A stretch of DNA of 64,000 nt, from contig OY856411.1 in NCBI GenBank assembly GCA_963693085.1, forward strand, positions 63,410,001-63,474,000, written 5' to 3'. This stretch comes from Alisma plantago-aquatica. Taxonomy: Eukaryota; Streptophyta; Magnoliopsida; Alismatales; Alismataceae. This document shows positions 11,373-22,980 of the stretch, piece after piece; position 1 is the first letter of the stretch, and each line of letters opens with the position of its first letter. The notes beneath the pieces are model-generated. The model saw only the letters and a list, made by a program, of their open reading frames with translations, was not told the origin of the DNA and ran no database searches. Position numbers and translations under genes: made by a program.

Positions 11373-14300
11373 TCAAGTTGGAGCATAGATGTCAATCATG
11401 CCCAACTTGTCCAGCAGCGTGCAGAACTGTTTCTTCGCCAAGAGCTTGGTGAAGATATCAACAACTTGGTCTTCAGATCTTGTGAATGGAGTGCATATCT
11501 TGCCAGCAAGAATAGATTCTCTGATAAAGTGGCAGTCAACTTCAATATGTTTGGTGCGCTCATGATAGACAAGATTATTTGCAATGAAGATGGCAGCTCT
11601 GTTATCACAATGCATAGGAATGGCCGATGAAGACTCAATCCCAAATTCTTTCAGAAGAGAACGCACCCACATCAACTCACAAGTAGTATGAGCCATTGCC
11701 CTGTACTCAGCCTCAGCACTAGATCTGGCCACGACATTCTGTTTCTTGCTTCTCCAAGTGACAAGATTGCCCCCTACAAAGGTACAATAGCCAGAAGTAG
11801 ATTTTCTATCAACTTTGCTGCCTGCATAATCAGAATCAGAATACCCTTCAAGAACACAGTGCCCATTCTTTTTATAATGAAGTCCCTTGCCAGGCAATTT
11901 TTTTAAGTATCTCAAGACTTGGCATGCAGCATCCCAGTGGCATTGTCTGGGTTTGTCAAGGTATCTGCTAAGAAGACCCATTGCAGTAGCAATATCAGGA
12001 CGAGTAACAGTTAAATATATCAATTTACCAATCAGCCTCCTGAATTTTTTATGATCAGTAAACATAACAGAGGAATCATCATCCCAATTGACATTGGGAT
12101 CAAGAGGAGTATCTGCAGGTCTCGCACCAAGCATACCAGTCTCCTGCAGGATATCAAGAACATACTTTCTCTGCGAAAGAACCAAGGCATTAGAGTTTCT
12201 AGAAACTTCTATGCCAAGAAAGTATCGAAGTCTGCCTAGATCTTTGGTAGCAAAATGCTTGCCCAAATGATCTTTGGTAGCCTGAATACCAAGAGTGTCG
12301 CTGCCAGAAATAATAATGTCATCAACATATACAATCAGAACAGTAATACCAGCAGAAGTCTTTTTTGTGAATACAGAATGGTCAACTTGTGACCTCAGAA
12401 AGCCAAAATCAATCATGATCCTGCTCAACTTATCAAACCAGGCACGAGGACTCTGCTTGAGCCCATAGATAGACTTCTTCAGCATGCATACTTTGTGAGA
12501 CTCCCCCTGAGCAACAAACCCAGGAGGTTGCTCCATATACACCTCCTCCTATAAGTCACCATACAGAAAAGCATTTTTCACATCAAGCTGCATGAGAGGC
12601 CAGTTTAGATTCACAACAACAGATAAAAGAATCCGGACAGAGTTAAGGCGGGCTACAGGAGAAAAAGTCTCAAAATAATCAATGCCATATGTCTGAGTAT
12701 AGCCCTTCGCAACAAGCCTTGCCTTCAACCTCTCAACCGTACCATCAGGTTGATATTTGACTGCATAAACCCACCTGCAGCCTACAGGCTTACACTGAGG
12801 AGGTGGATCCACCAGCTCCCAAGTGTCTCTGTCAGTAAGAGCAAGCATCTCATCATTCATAGCAGATGTCCAAGCTGTACTTTTCAAAGCTTCCTGAACA
12901 TTCTTAGGAACAACCACAGCAGATAAGGCATATACAAAATTGCTGGAATGAGTATTTAGATGAGCAGTAGACACACACTGAGCAATGCTATGAGAAGTGC
13001 AAGAACGAGTACCCTTACGGAGTGCAATAGGTATGTCAAGATCAGAGTGTACCTCAGGAGCAACAGAACCTTCAGGAGGAGAAGATTGGTTGTCTTGGGG
13101 GGGTACTTGTGTGGAAGGTGCTTTATTCCTGCGATGATAAACAATAAGAGGAGGGTCTTGCTTTGCAGTAATCTCAGTATCAGTGCGGTCAGGCATACAG
13201 TCAGAAATAACAGGTAAAGGAGGAGCCAAAATATCTGTCTGCAAACTATCTCCTGCTGAAGAATAATACGGTGTATCCTCAAAAAAGACAACATCATTAC
13301 TGGTAAACTACTTCCGAGTGTTGGGATTATAACATCTGTAACCCTTTCGAGTGCGAGAATAGCCCAAAAAAATGCATTTAGCAGCTCGAGGAGATAGCTT
13401 ATCAGAAGTAGGTCCAAGTAACCGAACAAAGCTGGTACACCCAAAAATTCTAGGAGGCACAGGAAACAAGGAGATGTCAGGGTGCAAAACCTGGATGGGA
13501 ATTTTATTTCCAATAACAGACGATGGTATCCTATTAATCAGAAAACATGCAGTCAAGATAGCTTCAGGCCAATAAGAGCGGGGCACATGAGAATGCATCA
13601 TTATCGTCCTGGTAACTTCTAATAAGTGTCTATTCTTTCGCTCAGCAACACCATTTTGCTGTGGGGTATAAGCACACGAAGTTTGGTGAAGAGTACCCAC
13701 ATATTTACAAAAAACAGCCATATCTTGCTTAACAAACTCTAAAGCATTATCAGTGCGAAAAGTTTTAATAGGCAAGCCAAACTGCGTCTTTATTTCAGCA
13801 AAAAAATATTTAATAGTAGACAACACTTCAGACCTACTTTTTAACAGAAATAGCCAAGTAGTCCTCGAAAAATCATCAATAAAAAGAATGAAGTACTTGT
13901 AACCAGACAAGCTTGGTACATGGCATGGACCCCATACATCAGAGTGAACTAAATCAAAAATGTTTTTACTGCTCACAGTACTACGTCTAGGATACACAGT
14001 ACGAGTTTGTTTCCCTAGTTGACACGAATCACACTGAAAATGACAACTGCCAATATCAGGAACTAAACTACGCAGCTTCTCTGAAGAGGGATGGCCCAGC
14101 CTGTAGTGCCACTGGAGAGCAGAAACAGAAGCAGATAATGCAGATACCACAACAACTTTCTCTGATCTAGGTAACTGGTCCAAGTAAAACAGTCCATCAA
14201 CACCTTCATACCCCCCACCAATCTTCGTCCTCGTGTGAAGGTCCTGAAAAACGCATGAAATAGGAACAAATGTCAGGCTACAATTTAAACTCCGTAAAAT

Positions 14301-15632
14301 TTTGCTGACAGATAATAAGTTAAGAGGAAATCTGGGCACATATAAGGCGGATTTCAGGCCAAAGTGAGAAACAATATCACCGACTCCAAGGACTGACGAC
14401 TTAGAGCCATCAGCAAGCATAACAGAAGAATGTCGGGCAGGTGCAGATATATGTTTAAACAAAGATCGATTTCCAGAAATATATGCAGATGCACCAAAAT
14501 CTATCACCCATTTGGTATTACCAGAAGTAGAACGTGAGGAGGAGCTCAGGTATGCAGTATCATAACCAGAAAAGGCAGTATGTGCTCCACTCGTAGATGC
14601 AGCAGTAGAAGATCCAACACGCTCAAGGAGAAGACGCTCCACCTCAGTACGGATGTAGTCTGCGGTAGCCCCCGCAGGCTCTGGTGCAAGTGTCTGAGTA
14701 CCACCCTCAGACGCAGTAGAATCTGCGGCAGCATTGGCCCACGCCGGCTTACCATACTTTTCCCAACATTTTTCCTCAATATGGTTAGACCGGCCACATA
14801 AAGTACACAGGCGCTGTCCTTGCTGAGGACGCACAACAGTAGAAGGCGGGGCAGCAGGAGGAGCTCCTCGTCCAGCACCAGGTCCACGCCCCCGGCCTGC
14901 ACCCAGGGGAGGACGACTATCATTGGAGCGGCCACGACCACGCCCGCCCCAAGCAGCCAAAGCAGTAGAGTCTCCAGTCTCAGGAGGCGGAGACGGTGTC
15001 GATGACGGAAGGCGCTGGAGACGCTTGTAGGCAGTCTGCAAGGTAGGGAGTGGATCACTCGCCAAGATCTGATCGACCACTCCATTATAGGACTCCGGTA
15101 AACCACTGAGAAACTGAATCAGCTGAAGCTCCGCCCGCTGTTTTTGCATAGTAGCTAAATCGGTGGACAACGGGTGATACATCTCTAACTCACCCCACAG
15201 ACCAGTGAATGTGGAGAAGTAGTCTGATATGTCAGATCCAGTAAACTGTAGGCGCCCCAGTTGCTTTGTGATATCAAAGACTTTCTTTGGATTCTCACTA
15301 TGCGAGTAGGTACTGGCGAGCTGATCCCACATCTGCTTCGCCGTAGGCAGCTGAAGAAGAGTGACGCTAATCTTCTCAACGGAGCTGTTGAGAATCCACG
15401 TCATGACTGTCGAGTCATCACGAACCCAGTCATCAAAGGCTTTGAGGTCCTTTGCATCCGCCTCCTCTACAGGCTGAGGCGGACCCGTACAAATCAAGAG
15501 AGAGTACTTCCCTTGTGATTTGGCAAAGATCACAAAGGAGCATACCCAAAGCTGGTAGTTGCGCCCGTCAAGTTTAACAGTAGTGACTTGACGACGCGAG
15601 TCTCTCCACATGTCATCCCCAGAAGACGCCAT
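11373..15632 (-). pseudogene. Copia element 2 gag-pol, single frame with two TAG codons
   Basis: The likely start is ATG at 15632 (MASSGDDMWRD); an in-frame upstream ATG at 15662 is also open. Domains in order: gag (residues about 1-230), an RG-rich stretch, a zinc knuckle CTLCGRSNHIEEKC, protease near residue 385, integrase with HYRLGHP...CDSCQLGKQ then HSDVW, RTDNALEF and NGVAERKN, RT with VYVDDIIISG, and RNase H with YSDSDYAG, AEAEYRA and CDN. The end is GMIDIYAPT then TGA. Two in-frame TAG codons occur at 13308-13310 (relatives have Trp) and near 12546 (likely from Gln CAG). The protease reads DFG where DSG is expected. Everything else appears intact, so the coding loss is small but probably disabling. 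Confidence 0.93.
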
Positions 15633-16183
15633 GAGTATATGTAGGAAGACAGGCACATGCACAGGTAGGCACAGACAGAAGACGGACTACGCCGTCAGGC
15701 AGGCAGAAGCAGGCAGAAGCAAGTCACCGTGGACCTCTCACATACACACTACGCCAAAGCGTAGCAGAGAACCCGGAGGCCGAAGCCTACACGGGCAGGC
15801 AGGCACAAACAAACACGAACCGAAGGTAACCCCTTAGACGAACAATGCGCCGAGCTCCCCCTGAAGACTGATCTAGTCCAGATCTACCAGTGGGTCAGTG
15901 GTCCCGTAGAAAATGACCACCCAGCAGCGCACCTGCTGTGCGAACAACAACTACGGTTGCTCAAGCACTAGCGGTGCACCATGCCAGGAGGCAAGACGGA
16001 ACCACGGAGACCCACGGAGAGGCCTGTGGCCCGCTGGAGACGGCCGACTGGAGCTACGGCGGCCCTGGCTAAGCCAGCGACGGCGGCCTGCTGCTGCCGA
16101 CCGGCAGCGGGCGGCGGCGGGCGGGGGGGGGGGTGGCGGAGGAGAGAGAAGGGAGGGAGGGGAAGCAAGGACGGCTAGGTTAG

Positions 16184-16200
16184 AGCCTGCTCTGATACCA
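16184..16200 (-). promoter_or_regulatory. Primer-binding site of copia element 2
   Basis: On the minus strand TGGTATCAGAGCAGGCT begins at the base after the 5' LTR. It is complementary to the 3' end of initiator methionine tRNA, which primes minus-strand DNA synthesis in copia elements. Confidence 0.9.
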
Positions 16201-16357
16201 TGTGACAGAGTCAGGAATTGCAGAAGGCTCAGGGTTGCACAACGTGTGCACCCTCATATATATATTACTGAGACAATTACAGAGAGGTCCATATATAAAG
16301 GAAAATAACAAAACAAATAACATGCTATGTAAAACAGGAAATATATATAATGTAACA
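16201..16357 (-). repeat. 5' LTR of copia element 2
   Basis: 157 bp, identical to the 3' LTR. It should hold the element's promoter; tatatat clusters near 16256-16264 and 16291-16298 are possible TATA boxes. Confidence 0.97.
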
Positions 16358-16672
16358 CATATCAATTATTAGTCATACATTACAACAACACATTAATCAA
16401 AGCATGCATTCTAAATTAGATAATAGTTACACAATTTACTTGGATACATTACAAAGATACCCTATTGTTACGACTTACATACAAAATATGCATTCTAAAT
16501 TAGAACTAGGGCTTATCATAGAATATTTATATATATAAGTTTTGTATATTATAGTTAGTCATACTTGGACCATATGATTTACTTGGATGTTACATGTTTG
16601 CTGTAGTATTTAAAAAAAGCGGGCAAAAGGCAGGTTTAAGAAGCCAAAAAGCAGCCGATTTTGGTTTCACTG

Positions 16673-16737
16673 ATACTTACCTTGAGCTCCAAGTAGGTTT
16701 TTACTCAAGATTGTAGCAGCCTACAGGCTAGCGACAA
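16673..16737. other. Short spacer between elements
   Basis: Contains the right copy of the 8-bp duplication ATACTTAC (16673-16680). Nothing else seen. Confidence 0.5.
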
Positions 16738-17432
16738 CTAGGAAGCATGGACACTGACACGAACGCAGACACGAACATTGACACAGACATAGACACAAAC
16801 ACCAAACACGACAATTTAAAAAAATATAGGACACAGATATGACACCAATCACAACAAAAAACATATACATGTATATTATTTTAATGTATAAACATGAAAA
16901 AGAACTTGCAAATTCAAACACAAATAATCTCTTCCACACTAGATCCAACTTCATATTGCATTCAAACACATTGCATACACCATGAAATCGAGCCATCAAA
17001 GACATATATCAAACAAACCTACATTGTAACCATAACAACAGCCCTTCCTTATAGACAATTTATTAACAAATAACAATGAGTTAATTACCACAAGAACAAT
17101 CTCACACTAAAATATATTGCATATTAAATTTTGGACAATAATAAAATAGTGATGGTGGTAAACAACAAAGAAAGTAGAGGAAGGTATGTTGTTATTTGTA
17201 GAAAAGGAGAGTGAATATAGTGATGCAGGTGTTCCCTCTTATTAGTGTTGGACCATATCCTAGCTTTGTCCAAGCCCTATGCCTAGGTGTGTCAAACTCC
17301 TAATAAAAAAGCGAGACTTGGACGTCAATGGGTCGTGTGCACCATGTATCCACATGTGTCCACCACGTGTCCATGTTCGACACGTGTCGAACACATACAC
17401 ATGAACCTCCAAGAAGTGTCCATGCTTCCTAG
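16738..17432. mobile_element. Element bounded by 18-bp inverted repeats
   Basis: A perfect 18-bp inverted repeat (ctaggaagcatggacact at 16738-16755, its complement at 17415-17432) encloses about 660 bp. Both ends adjoin a run of gacac-type motifs (left: gacacgaac repeats; right: gtgtccatg, cacgtgtcg), so the inverted similarity extends inward in degenerate form. No transposase is seen. The family is not identified and no clear target duplication was found. Confidence 0.5.
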
Positions 17433-17653
17433 GCTGCAACATAGCTATTCCACATATAACAACTGTAACAATGTTGACATTTGACAAAGTGTTTCGACCA
17501 ACAAGTCTGTCTATTTTTACTACCTTTTCTATTGGGTTGGTTCGATACTATTTGGGTCGACATTGTCAACATTGGCCAAAATGTCATCCAAGTTTCATAA
17601 TATAGAAGCCTACCGTGTTTGACTTCACTGACTATTGACACCGACAATATTGG
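17433..17653. other. Intron spacer, nothing recognised
   Basis: Short AT-rich interval between the inverted-repeat element and the possible hAT-like element. Confidence 0.4.
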
Positions 17654-18751
17654 CATAGTTGTTGAGGCGGTCGACTAGTCGCTGCCTAGGTGAGAACTAG
17701 TCGGCTAGTCTATCCCAAGGGGTCCGCATTGCCAAACACATGTAAATGGACCCTGTTTGGGTTCCCGCCTGGGCCGACTCATCAACTAGTCGACTGCCTA
17801 GTAGCATGGGCAGCTACTACACTCCTGGGCAAATCACTTAGTTGTTGTTGAACTGGCACCTGATCGATTGCTTTTAGCTTTTTTTACTCCCTACAAGTTT
17901 TAGATGTTTATTACAATATCAATGGCTTGAGACTAATTTTTTATTTATATACATTTTTAGAAGTATATCTGATGTAGGACATACTAGGCTTTATTCTAGT
18001 TGTTTTTGCTTTGTTTTATTATGTAGGGACCTAAGCGCAAATTATCTAGTTTATGTGCTTAGTCGTAAATGTTTTATGCTTTTCTTTATTTTAGGTTTTA
18101 TTTAATTACGAATTTGGTTAAATAGGATTTTATTTCTATTACTTCAGGGTCAAGTCATGTAGTGTTATAAAAGCCAGCCTTGGGGCCTATGTTCGGGCAG
18201 TTGAATATGATTTGAGAAATAGATTATTTCCAGTTTATCTTCTTTGTTCTTCTTCTTCACGATGTGTTCCACATCAATATCAATTGGTTTTGGGAATATC
18301 ATGCTATCCTGGACAAAAACTATTTGGCTTTTACATTGAACGATTTCTATTACAAGTCTGAATATCATGTATTCTCTACTCCTTAATTTGTCTAACTCTT
18401 ATTTCACTTGCAAAAGTTCAACCCTTTCACTAGTTTCAACTTTTGAGTACTGAACTCTATACATCTATGTCATCTTTAGAGTTTAGATAGACTACCTAAC
18501 TTTCGTTAGTTATAAAAAATACTTCTTTAATACATATACTTTATGGCTCATTTGGGATGTTATAGGACATTGTTTAACCTGTTTTGAGTATTATATGTTT
18601 TATATACATGCATATGCTATATTGTACATATAAATATTATGTTATTTGTATAAGTTTCCTACGCACGGGCGCCTGACTAGTCAGCCTAGCCACCCTAGGC
18701 GCCCTAGTCGCCCAAGCAATTTGGGTCACCGACTGGATGCCTTGACAACTG
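17654..18751. mobile_element. Possible hAT-like element carrying a solo LTR
   Basis: The left end CATAGTTGTTGAGGCGG resembles the complement of the right end (CAGTTGTCAAGGC). Both ends carry subterminal repeats built on ctagtcg and ggcgcc words. Flanking sequence is similar but not identical (aatattgg / aataccttgg). A solo gypsy LTR sits inside. The evidence is weaker than for the other hAT-like elements here. Confidence 0.4.
17970..18276 (+). repeat. Solo gypsy LTR
   Basis: A 307-bp LTR starting TGATGTAGG and ending CCACATCA, flanked by the perfect 5-bp duplication ATATC (17965-17969 and 18277-18281). Its 3' half (ggcctatgttcgggcagttgaatatga) matches the LTRs at 21169, 22328, 25070 and 27422. 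No internal sequence remains, so it formed by recombination between two LTRs. Confidence 0.85.
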
Positions 18752-20720
18752 ACAATACCTTGGTTGGATGTTCTTTCTTGTACCGTTTGTTAGATGAGGG
18801 TCTGCTTCCTATTAGTTATTTTGTTGTTTTTCATTTATAAATCTGCCAAGCCAGAGCAAAACAGTACGTCGGTTACCTAGCTTTAGTAACCTCTCCATAA
18901 GATCTCCACACTACAAATCTTCTACACACAGCAAGACACCTTTTCCATAGAGAGACCCTCTTTAGATATCCCCTCGCAGATAGCCCCTCATACAAAACGA
19001 ATGATGCTTTAATTCCATGAAAGAGGGTCTCATGGCCGAGTTCTCATGCCATTATACTTATAGTCTCAATGGTGGATCACAGACGTCTTCTAATAGTTCA
19101 TTAAGTAGCATCTGATATTGTTGATTCACTTATTAGGCTGCTTCACTGAACAAACCTCCCTCATTTGTTATCTGATGGCAAATGTATGCAGTGAGTCCAT
19201 AAAAAATATTTGCTTAATAATGTTCTGGCTAAATTGCAAACAGAGCCGAAGCTATGGAACCTTTAACACGTATTACCACCAACCGAGCTACGCACTTGGT
19301 GGGTTTTCTACCCTGGACCTGGTGGGCTTACCGTGTTCTGAGCGGACTCCAATGATATGTCAATATAATCACTAACATGCCTTCCACATAGTACGGAATT
19401 TATAGGGACACCCACTCCTCCCTGCTTGTCCGCCCTTCAGCTGTTTCCTATATGCTCTGCAGCTCAGTTCCTCCCTCCTCGTTCCCTTTCTTTTCCCATC
19501 CCCCTCGGGTCCTCCCACCTTCTGCTATTAGCAGCAGCAATAAGCATCATTCATCATGTTTGCAGCTGCTTAGAGCTGCAACAAGTGCAAGAGCTGATAG
19601 GTCGGGGAAGTGGGTGAGGGGCAGAGAGTGTTGGGGTAGAGCCTGTCAAAGCATGGAAGAAGGTCAAGTTTGAGGGTGTCAATATGCTGGAGGTCGAACT
19701 CCACTGCATAGGCATTATTAGGTATAAATTAATTTGAGTTTTGTGGCAGCCTTTCATTTTGGACTTACATAGGTTATCTTTGGTTCTACTGCTTGATGGT
19801 GACCTATGTATACTCCATATGTTCTCCTTTATGATGACAAATTGATTGTCAATTACTACTATTTGGAATTCACATTTAGTGGTCAATCAGTATTCATTGG
19901 TCATTGGCACTTCAAATTTATTGAAGTTAGTGCAAATGATGGTACCAGTTATCAATTGGTGTTAGTATTTATTCTTTCCTTTCACGCTCCTCATCTTATA
20001 GTCTGATTGCACCTTTCTCCACCACAAAGGCCCAAACTCTAGCCTCGTTTGGCTCTCAAATCATGTTCTCCTTCTTCCTCTTATAAAAGCATGGGCTTTT
20101 GAAGAAGACCCTGTGGAGCCATGATGTCGCCTTGTAGGCTGCAACTACTTGCCCCATGTACCTTCCTATAGTTGACCACAAAATTTTCCTTTTGCAAAAT
20201 CACCTTGCCAAATCTAAGTTGTAAGAGTTGTCACCAAGAAACAAAGCAAATATGAGATATAATTGCATTTTATGCAAAATATAACTCCTATATAAAAGAC
20301 GTGTTACATTTTTTATCGTGGCTAAACCACTATATTACACAAATGAATGAAGATCAATTGAGTTTTTACTTCGGATATTTTTAATATTAGTATACAAAAA
20401 TGAGGTTATTATAAAGTCCTAAGTATGACATTAAGAAGAATGGTGTATCCAAGTGAGAGAGCACGGGTTAGAAAATTTTCCGAACATGAAAGATAGATAA
20501 CATAAGTAGCAAGAACCCAAAAATAGGAACCAAGATCCATATTCTAGACAACAACAATTGATAACAGACATAACCGTCAATATTGCCTACCATTACCAAT
20601 ACATGGCATGACATATGATTGATTACGATGATTGTGAGATTACTACCAAAACATAGATTGAGACATAAGCTAACACCACTAGAAGCTAATTATGAAATAT
20701 ATGAAAGATCTTAATATTTT
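18752..20720 (+). other. Intron stretch without recognised genes; CT-rich island at 19390-19700
   Basis: Mostly AT-rich. At about 19390-19700 composition shifts to a C/T-rich, promoter- or 5'UTR-like sequence with short open frames and no recognisable product. It could be a captured gene fragment or unique ancestral intron. Nothing else could be assigned. Confidence 0.4.
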
Positions 20721-21168
20721 GTGTTAGCCATACTTATTTAGGCGACTAGGCGTCATGGTGCCAAGGATGGTTGCCTTGATGCTTTGGCATCATCTAGGAG
20801 GCTTAATAAGTATAGAAATTTTAGAACATCTCTTGTGTTTATATAGATGTTTTATGATTGGTCATGAACATTGTCCTATTTATGTGCATGTATTTTATAG
20901 TCATATATGTAGGTTTATACATATATGCATAGTTAATCCTTTATGTACCATACTTATTAAGGCGGTAAGGTGTCAAGGCGCTAGGTTGGGTGCCTTGTGC
21001 CTTGACACGCCTAGATGGCTTCTAAAGAGTTATCATATCAGTGGATTTTCCTTATTGTTATAGATATATTTAGTGATTTTCAGAAACATCTTCTCCCATA
21101 TATATAAATATATTTCACTCTTATATATGTAGGTAAATACATAAACTTATTGTTAATTCAACGGTAAG

Positions 21169-21499
21169 TGATGCAATCCGTGAAAGGGGATTTGCATAGG
21201 AAGCAAGTCTAGATCCAGGACAACACCGAGTAAAGCTTATTGAGCTGAAGTTGGACTTTTATTTAGTTCTTTATTCAGTTAGGAAATTTATGTTCTATTT
21301 AATTCCGAATTTCTTTATTTTAGTTTCTTGTTTAATTTGCTTGCATTAGGATTTTTGTTTCCTGCTTTGTTGACTTGTACTCAAGTCATCGAGTCTTATA
21401 TATGCCAGCCTTTGTCCGGGCAGTTGAATATGAATTAGATTTAATTTGCTTGTTGCGAATTTATCTTTCTCGTTCTTCTTCTCTGTAGCATGGTACATC
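21169..21499 (+). repeat. 5' LTR of the plus-strand gag-protease element
   Basis: Begins TGATGCAATCCGTGAAAG; ends near tggtacatc, where relatives end ggctacatca. The right end is therefore approximate. Confidence 0.85.
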
Positions 21500-22327
21500 G
21501 TGGCATCAGAGCCAAACCCTAAATTTATTAGGGCACGACTTCTTCTCCTTCCCCCCTTTTCTCTCTCTAATTCCACCAACAACATGAGGCACCCCTATTA
21601 CAAAAATCCTTCCTCCGTTTCTGCAACCATTATCATCCAACGACCATCGTTCGACGACTGTCATCTCCCAATAGCCAATGATTGCCTAACATGCAGCAAG
21701 CCACCGTCCTCTTCGCTTCTACCTCGCTTCTGGAGCCGTCATCGTCCAACATGGCAAGGCAGCCTGTCCTGCTGGCCGCCCAAGACTCTGTCACAACGCT
21801 GCTCACCGTACATCTTTCGTCCAACGATGGTAACCAGTCGTGTTCGCCAAGCGTCATTGTCACCCACATTTACCGCCCCTGACTTCCGTCATCCTCAGCC
21901 TCCTTCTCCCAATGCCTGTCGCTTCACTTTCCCACTACGAGTGGCAGCTAAAAACAACCACCCCACACTCCCTGGCGGCAATATACGCCCCTCTCTAGGC
22001 TGCTCCCCCAACAAACCCAACGGGGCCTACAACATCCAGCAACGACGACTCTAGACTGCTAGTAAGCAACCCTGAAATCTTTTTCGGGGCTCTCGCCCCC
22101 GAACTCCCAAGCAAGGGGCCTCTGCCCCCTGCCCCCTGCCACCCCATCTAACTCACCGCAGAGTTGGATCCGCGGGTCGAGGCATACAAATCAAACTTCT
22201 TTCAGAGACATCACCTTCCCTACATCAAATTGAAGGAGGTTTTCTTCATCGAAAGAATCATGGTGACTATTCAACTAGTCAATGACAATGTGGACGGGAT
22301 AAATACCACTTTGGAGGACATTGGATG

Positions 22328-22658
22328 TGATGTAGCCACACTACGAAGAAGAAGACAAAGATAAATTTGCAACAAGCAAACGGAATTTTATTTCATAATC
22401 GACTGCCTAGACATAGGCCCCAAGGCTAACTTATATAGAGGACACTAGACTTGGCATGCAAGTCAATAAAATAGGAAACTAAAATCCTAAAACAAAAGAA
22501 TTAAAATCCTAATAAATAAATTCAGAATTAATAAAGCCATAAAATTCCTAAGTGCATAAAGAACTAAATAAAAGCCCATCTTGAGCCCAATAAGCTCTAA
22601 TCAGGATTATCTTGGATTTGGGCTTGCTTTCTATGCACATCTTTCACGGATTGCATCA
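22328..22658 (-). repeat. 3' LTR of the minus-strand gag-protease element
   Basis: 331 bp; on the minus strand it runs TGATGCAATCC to GGCTACATCA. The polypurine tract is at 22659-22672. Confidence 0.92.
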
Positions 22659-22980
22659 ATCTCCTCCCCTTAAGAATGCAAACCTCCGGTGAAGCAGGGG
22701 CAAGTCCAATGACTCCTTGCCATGAGCTGACGGGAGGCATCTCGCGAAGGACACAACCTAGTTGCTTGGAACTATAGGATGTCCATCAGAAGAGCTGTCG
22801 GGCGTTGCCAAGTCAGAAGGAGTATGTGTTGTAGAACCCATCATGTCACACATGACAATCATATTGCCATGGACGACCAAGCAGTATATGAGAAGCTGTC
22901 ATAGTGAGCACATCACAAAGAACTGTATCGTTGTAAACACCATGAAATAAGAAAGGAACTCTGCAACTGTGGGTTACCGT

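Larger units (their letters stand above)
11209..16357 (-). mobile_element. Ty1/copia element 2, young, nearly intact
   Basis: Two 157-bp LTRs, identical by eye across their full length, with canonical TG...CA ends. They are flanked by the perfect 5-bp duplication CATAT (11204-11208 and 16358-16362). The primer-binding site TGGTATCAGAGC follows the 5' LTR directly, and the polypurine tract GAGGGGGTG precedes the 3' LTR. One open frame of 1,420 codons including the stop spans gag to RNase H, interrupted only by two TAG codons. Identical LTRs mean a recent insertion. It lies inside a hAT-like element in the RbfA intron, antisense to the gene. Confidence 0.97.
10823..16672. mobile_element. hAT-like non-autonomous DNA element interrupted by copia element 2
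   Basis: Perfect 8-bp duplications ATACTTAC (10815-10822 and 16673-16680) flank imperfect terminal inverted repeats: CAATGTTTTAAAAAGCG on the left, CAGTGAAACCAAAATCGG on the reverse complement of the right. CA(A/G)TG ends with 8-bp duplications are typical of plant hAT elements. Removing copia element 2 and its duplication leaves about 0.7 kb with no transposase. Inner sequence contains repeated ttaagcggtaaac motifs. Confidence 0.65.

Noticed and set aside
12540..13312. Programmed readthrough of the two TAG codons in copia element 2
   Set aside because: Copia elements use one frame without such stops, relatives have sense codons there, and the protease triplet is also mutated; decay is simpler.
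12956..13513. 185-codon minus-strand frame within copia element 2
   Set aside because: It is an out-of-frame shadow of the main gag-pol frame with no domain.
21446..22054. 202-codon open frame downstream of the gypsy 5' LTR
   Set aside because: It starts inside the LTR and covers the untranslated leader; proline- and serine-rich text with no domain; the gag starts later at 22260.
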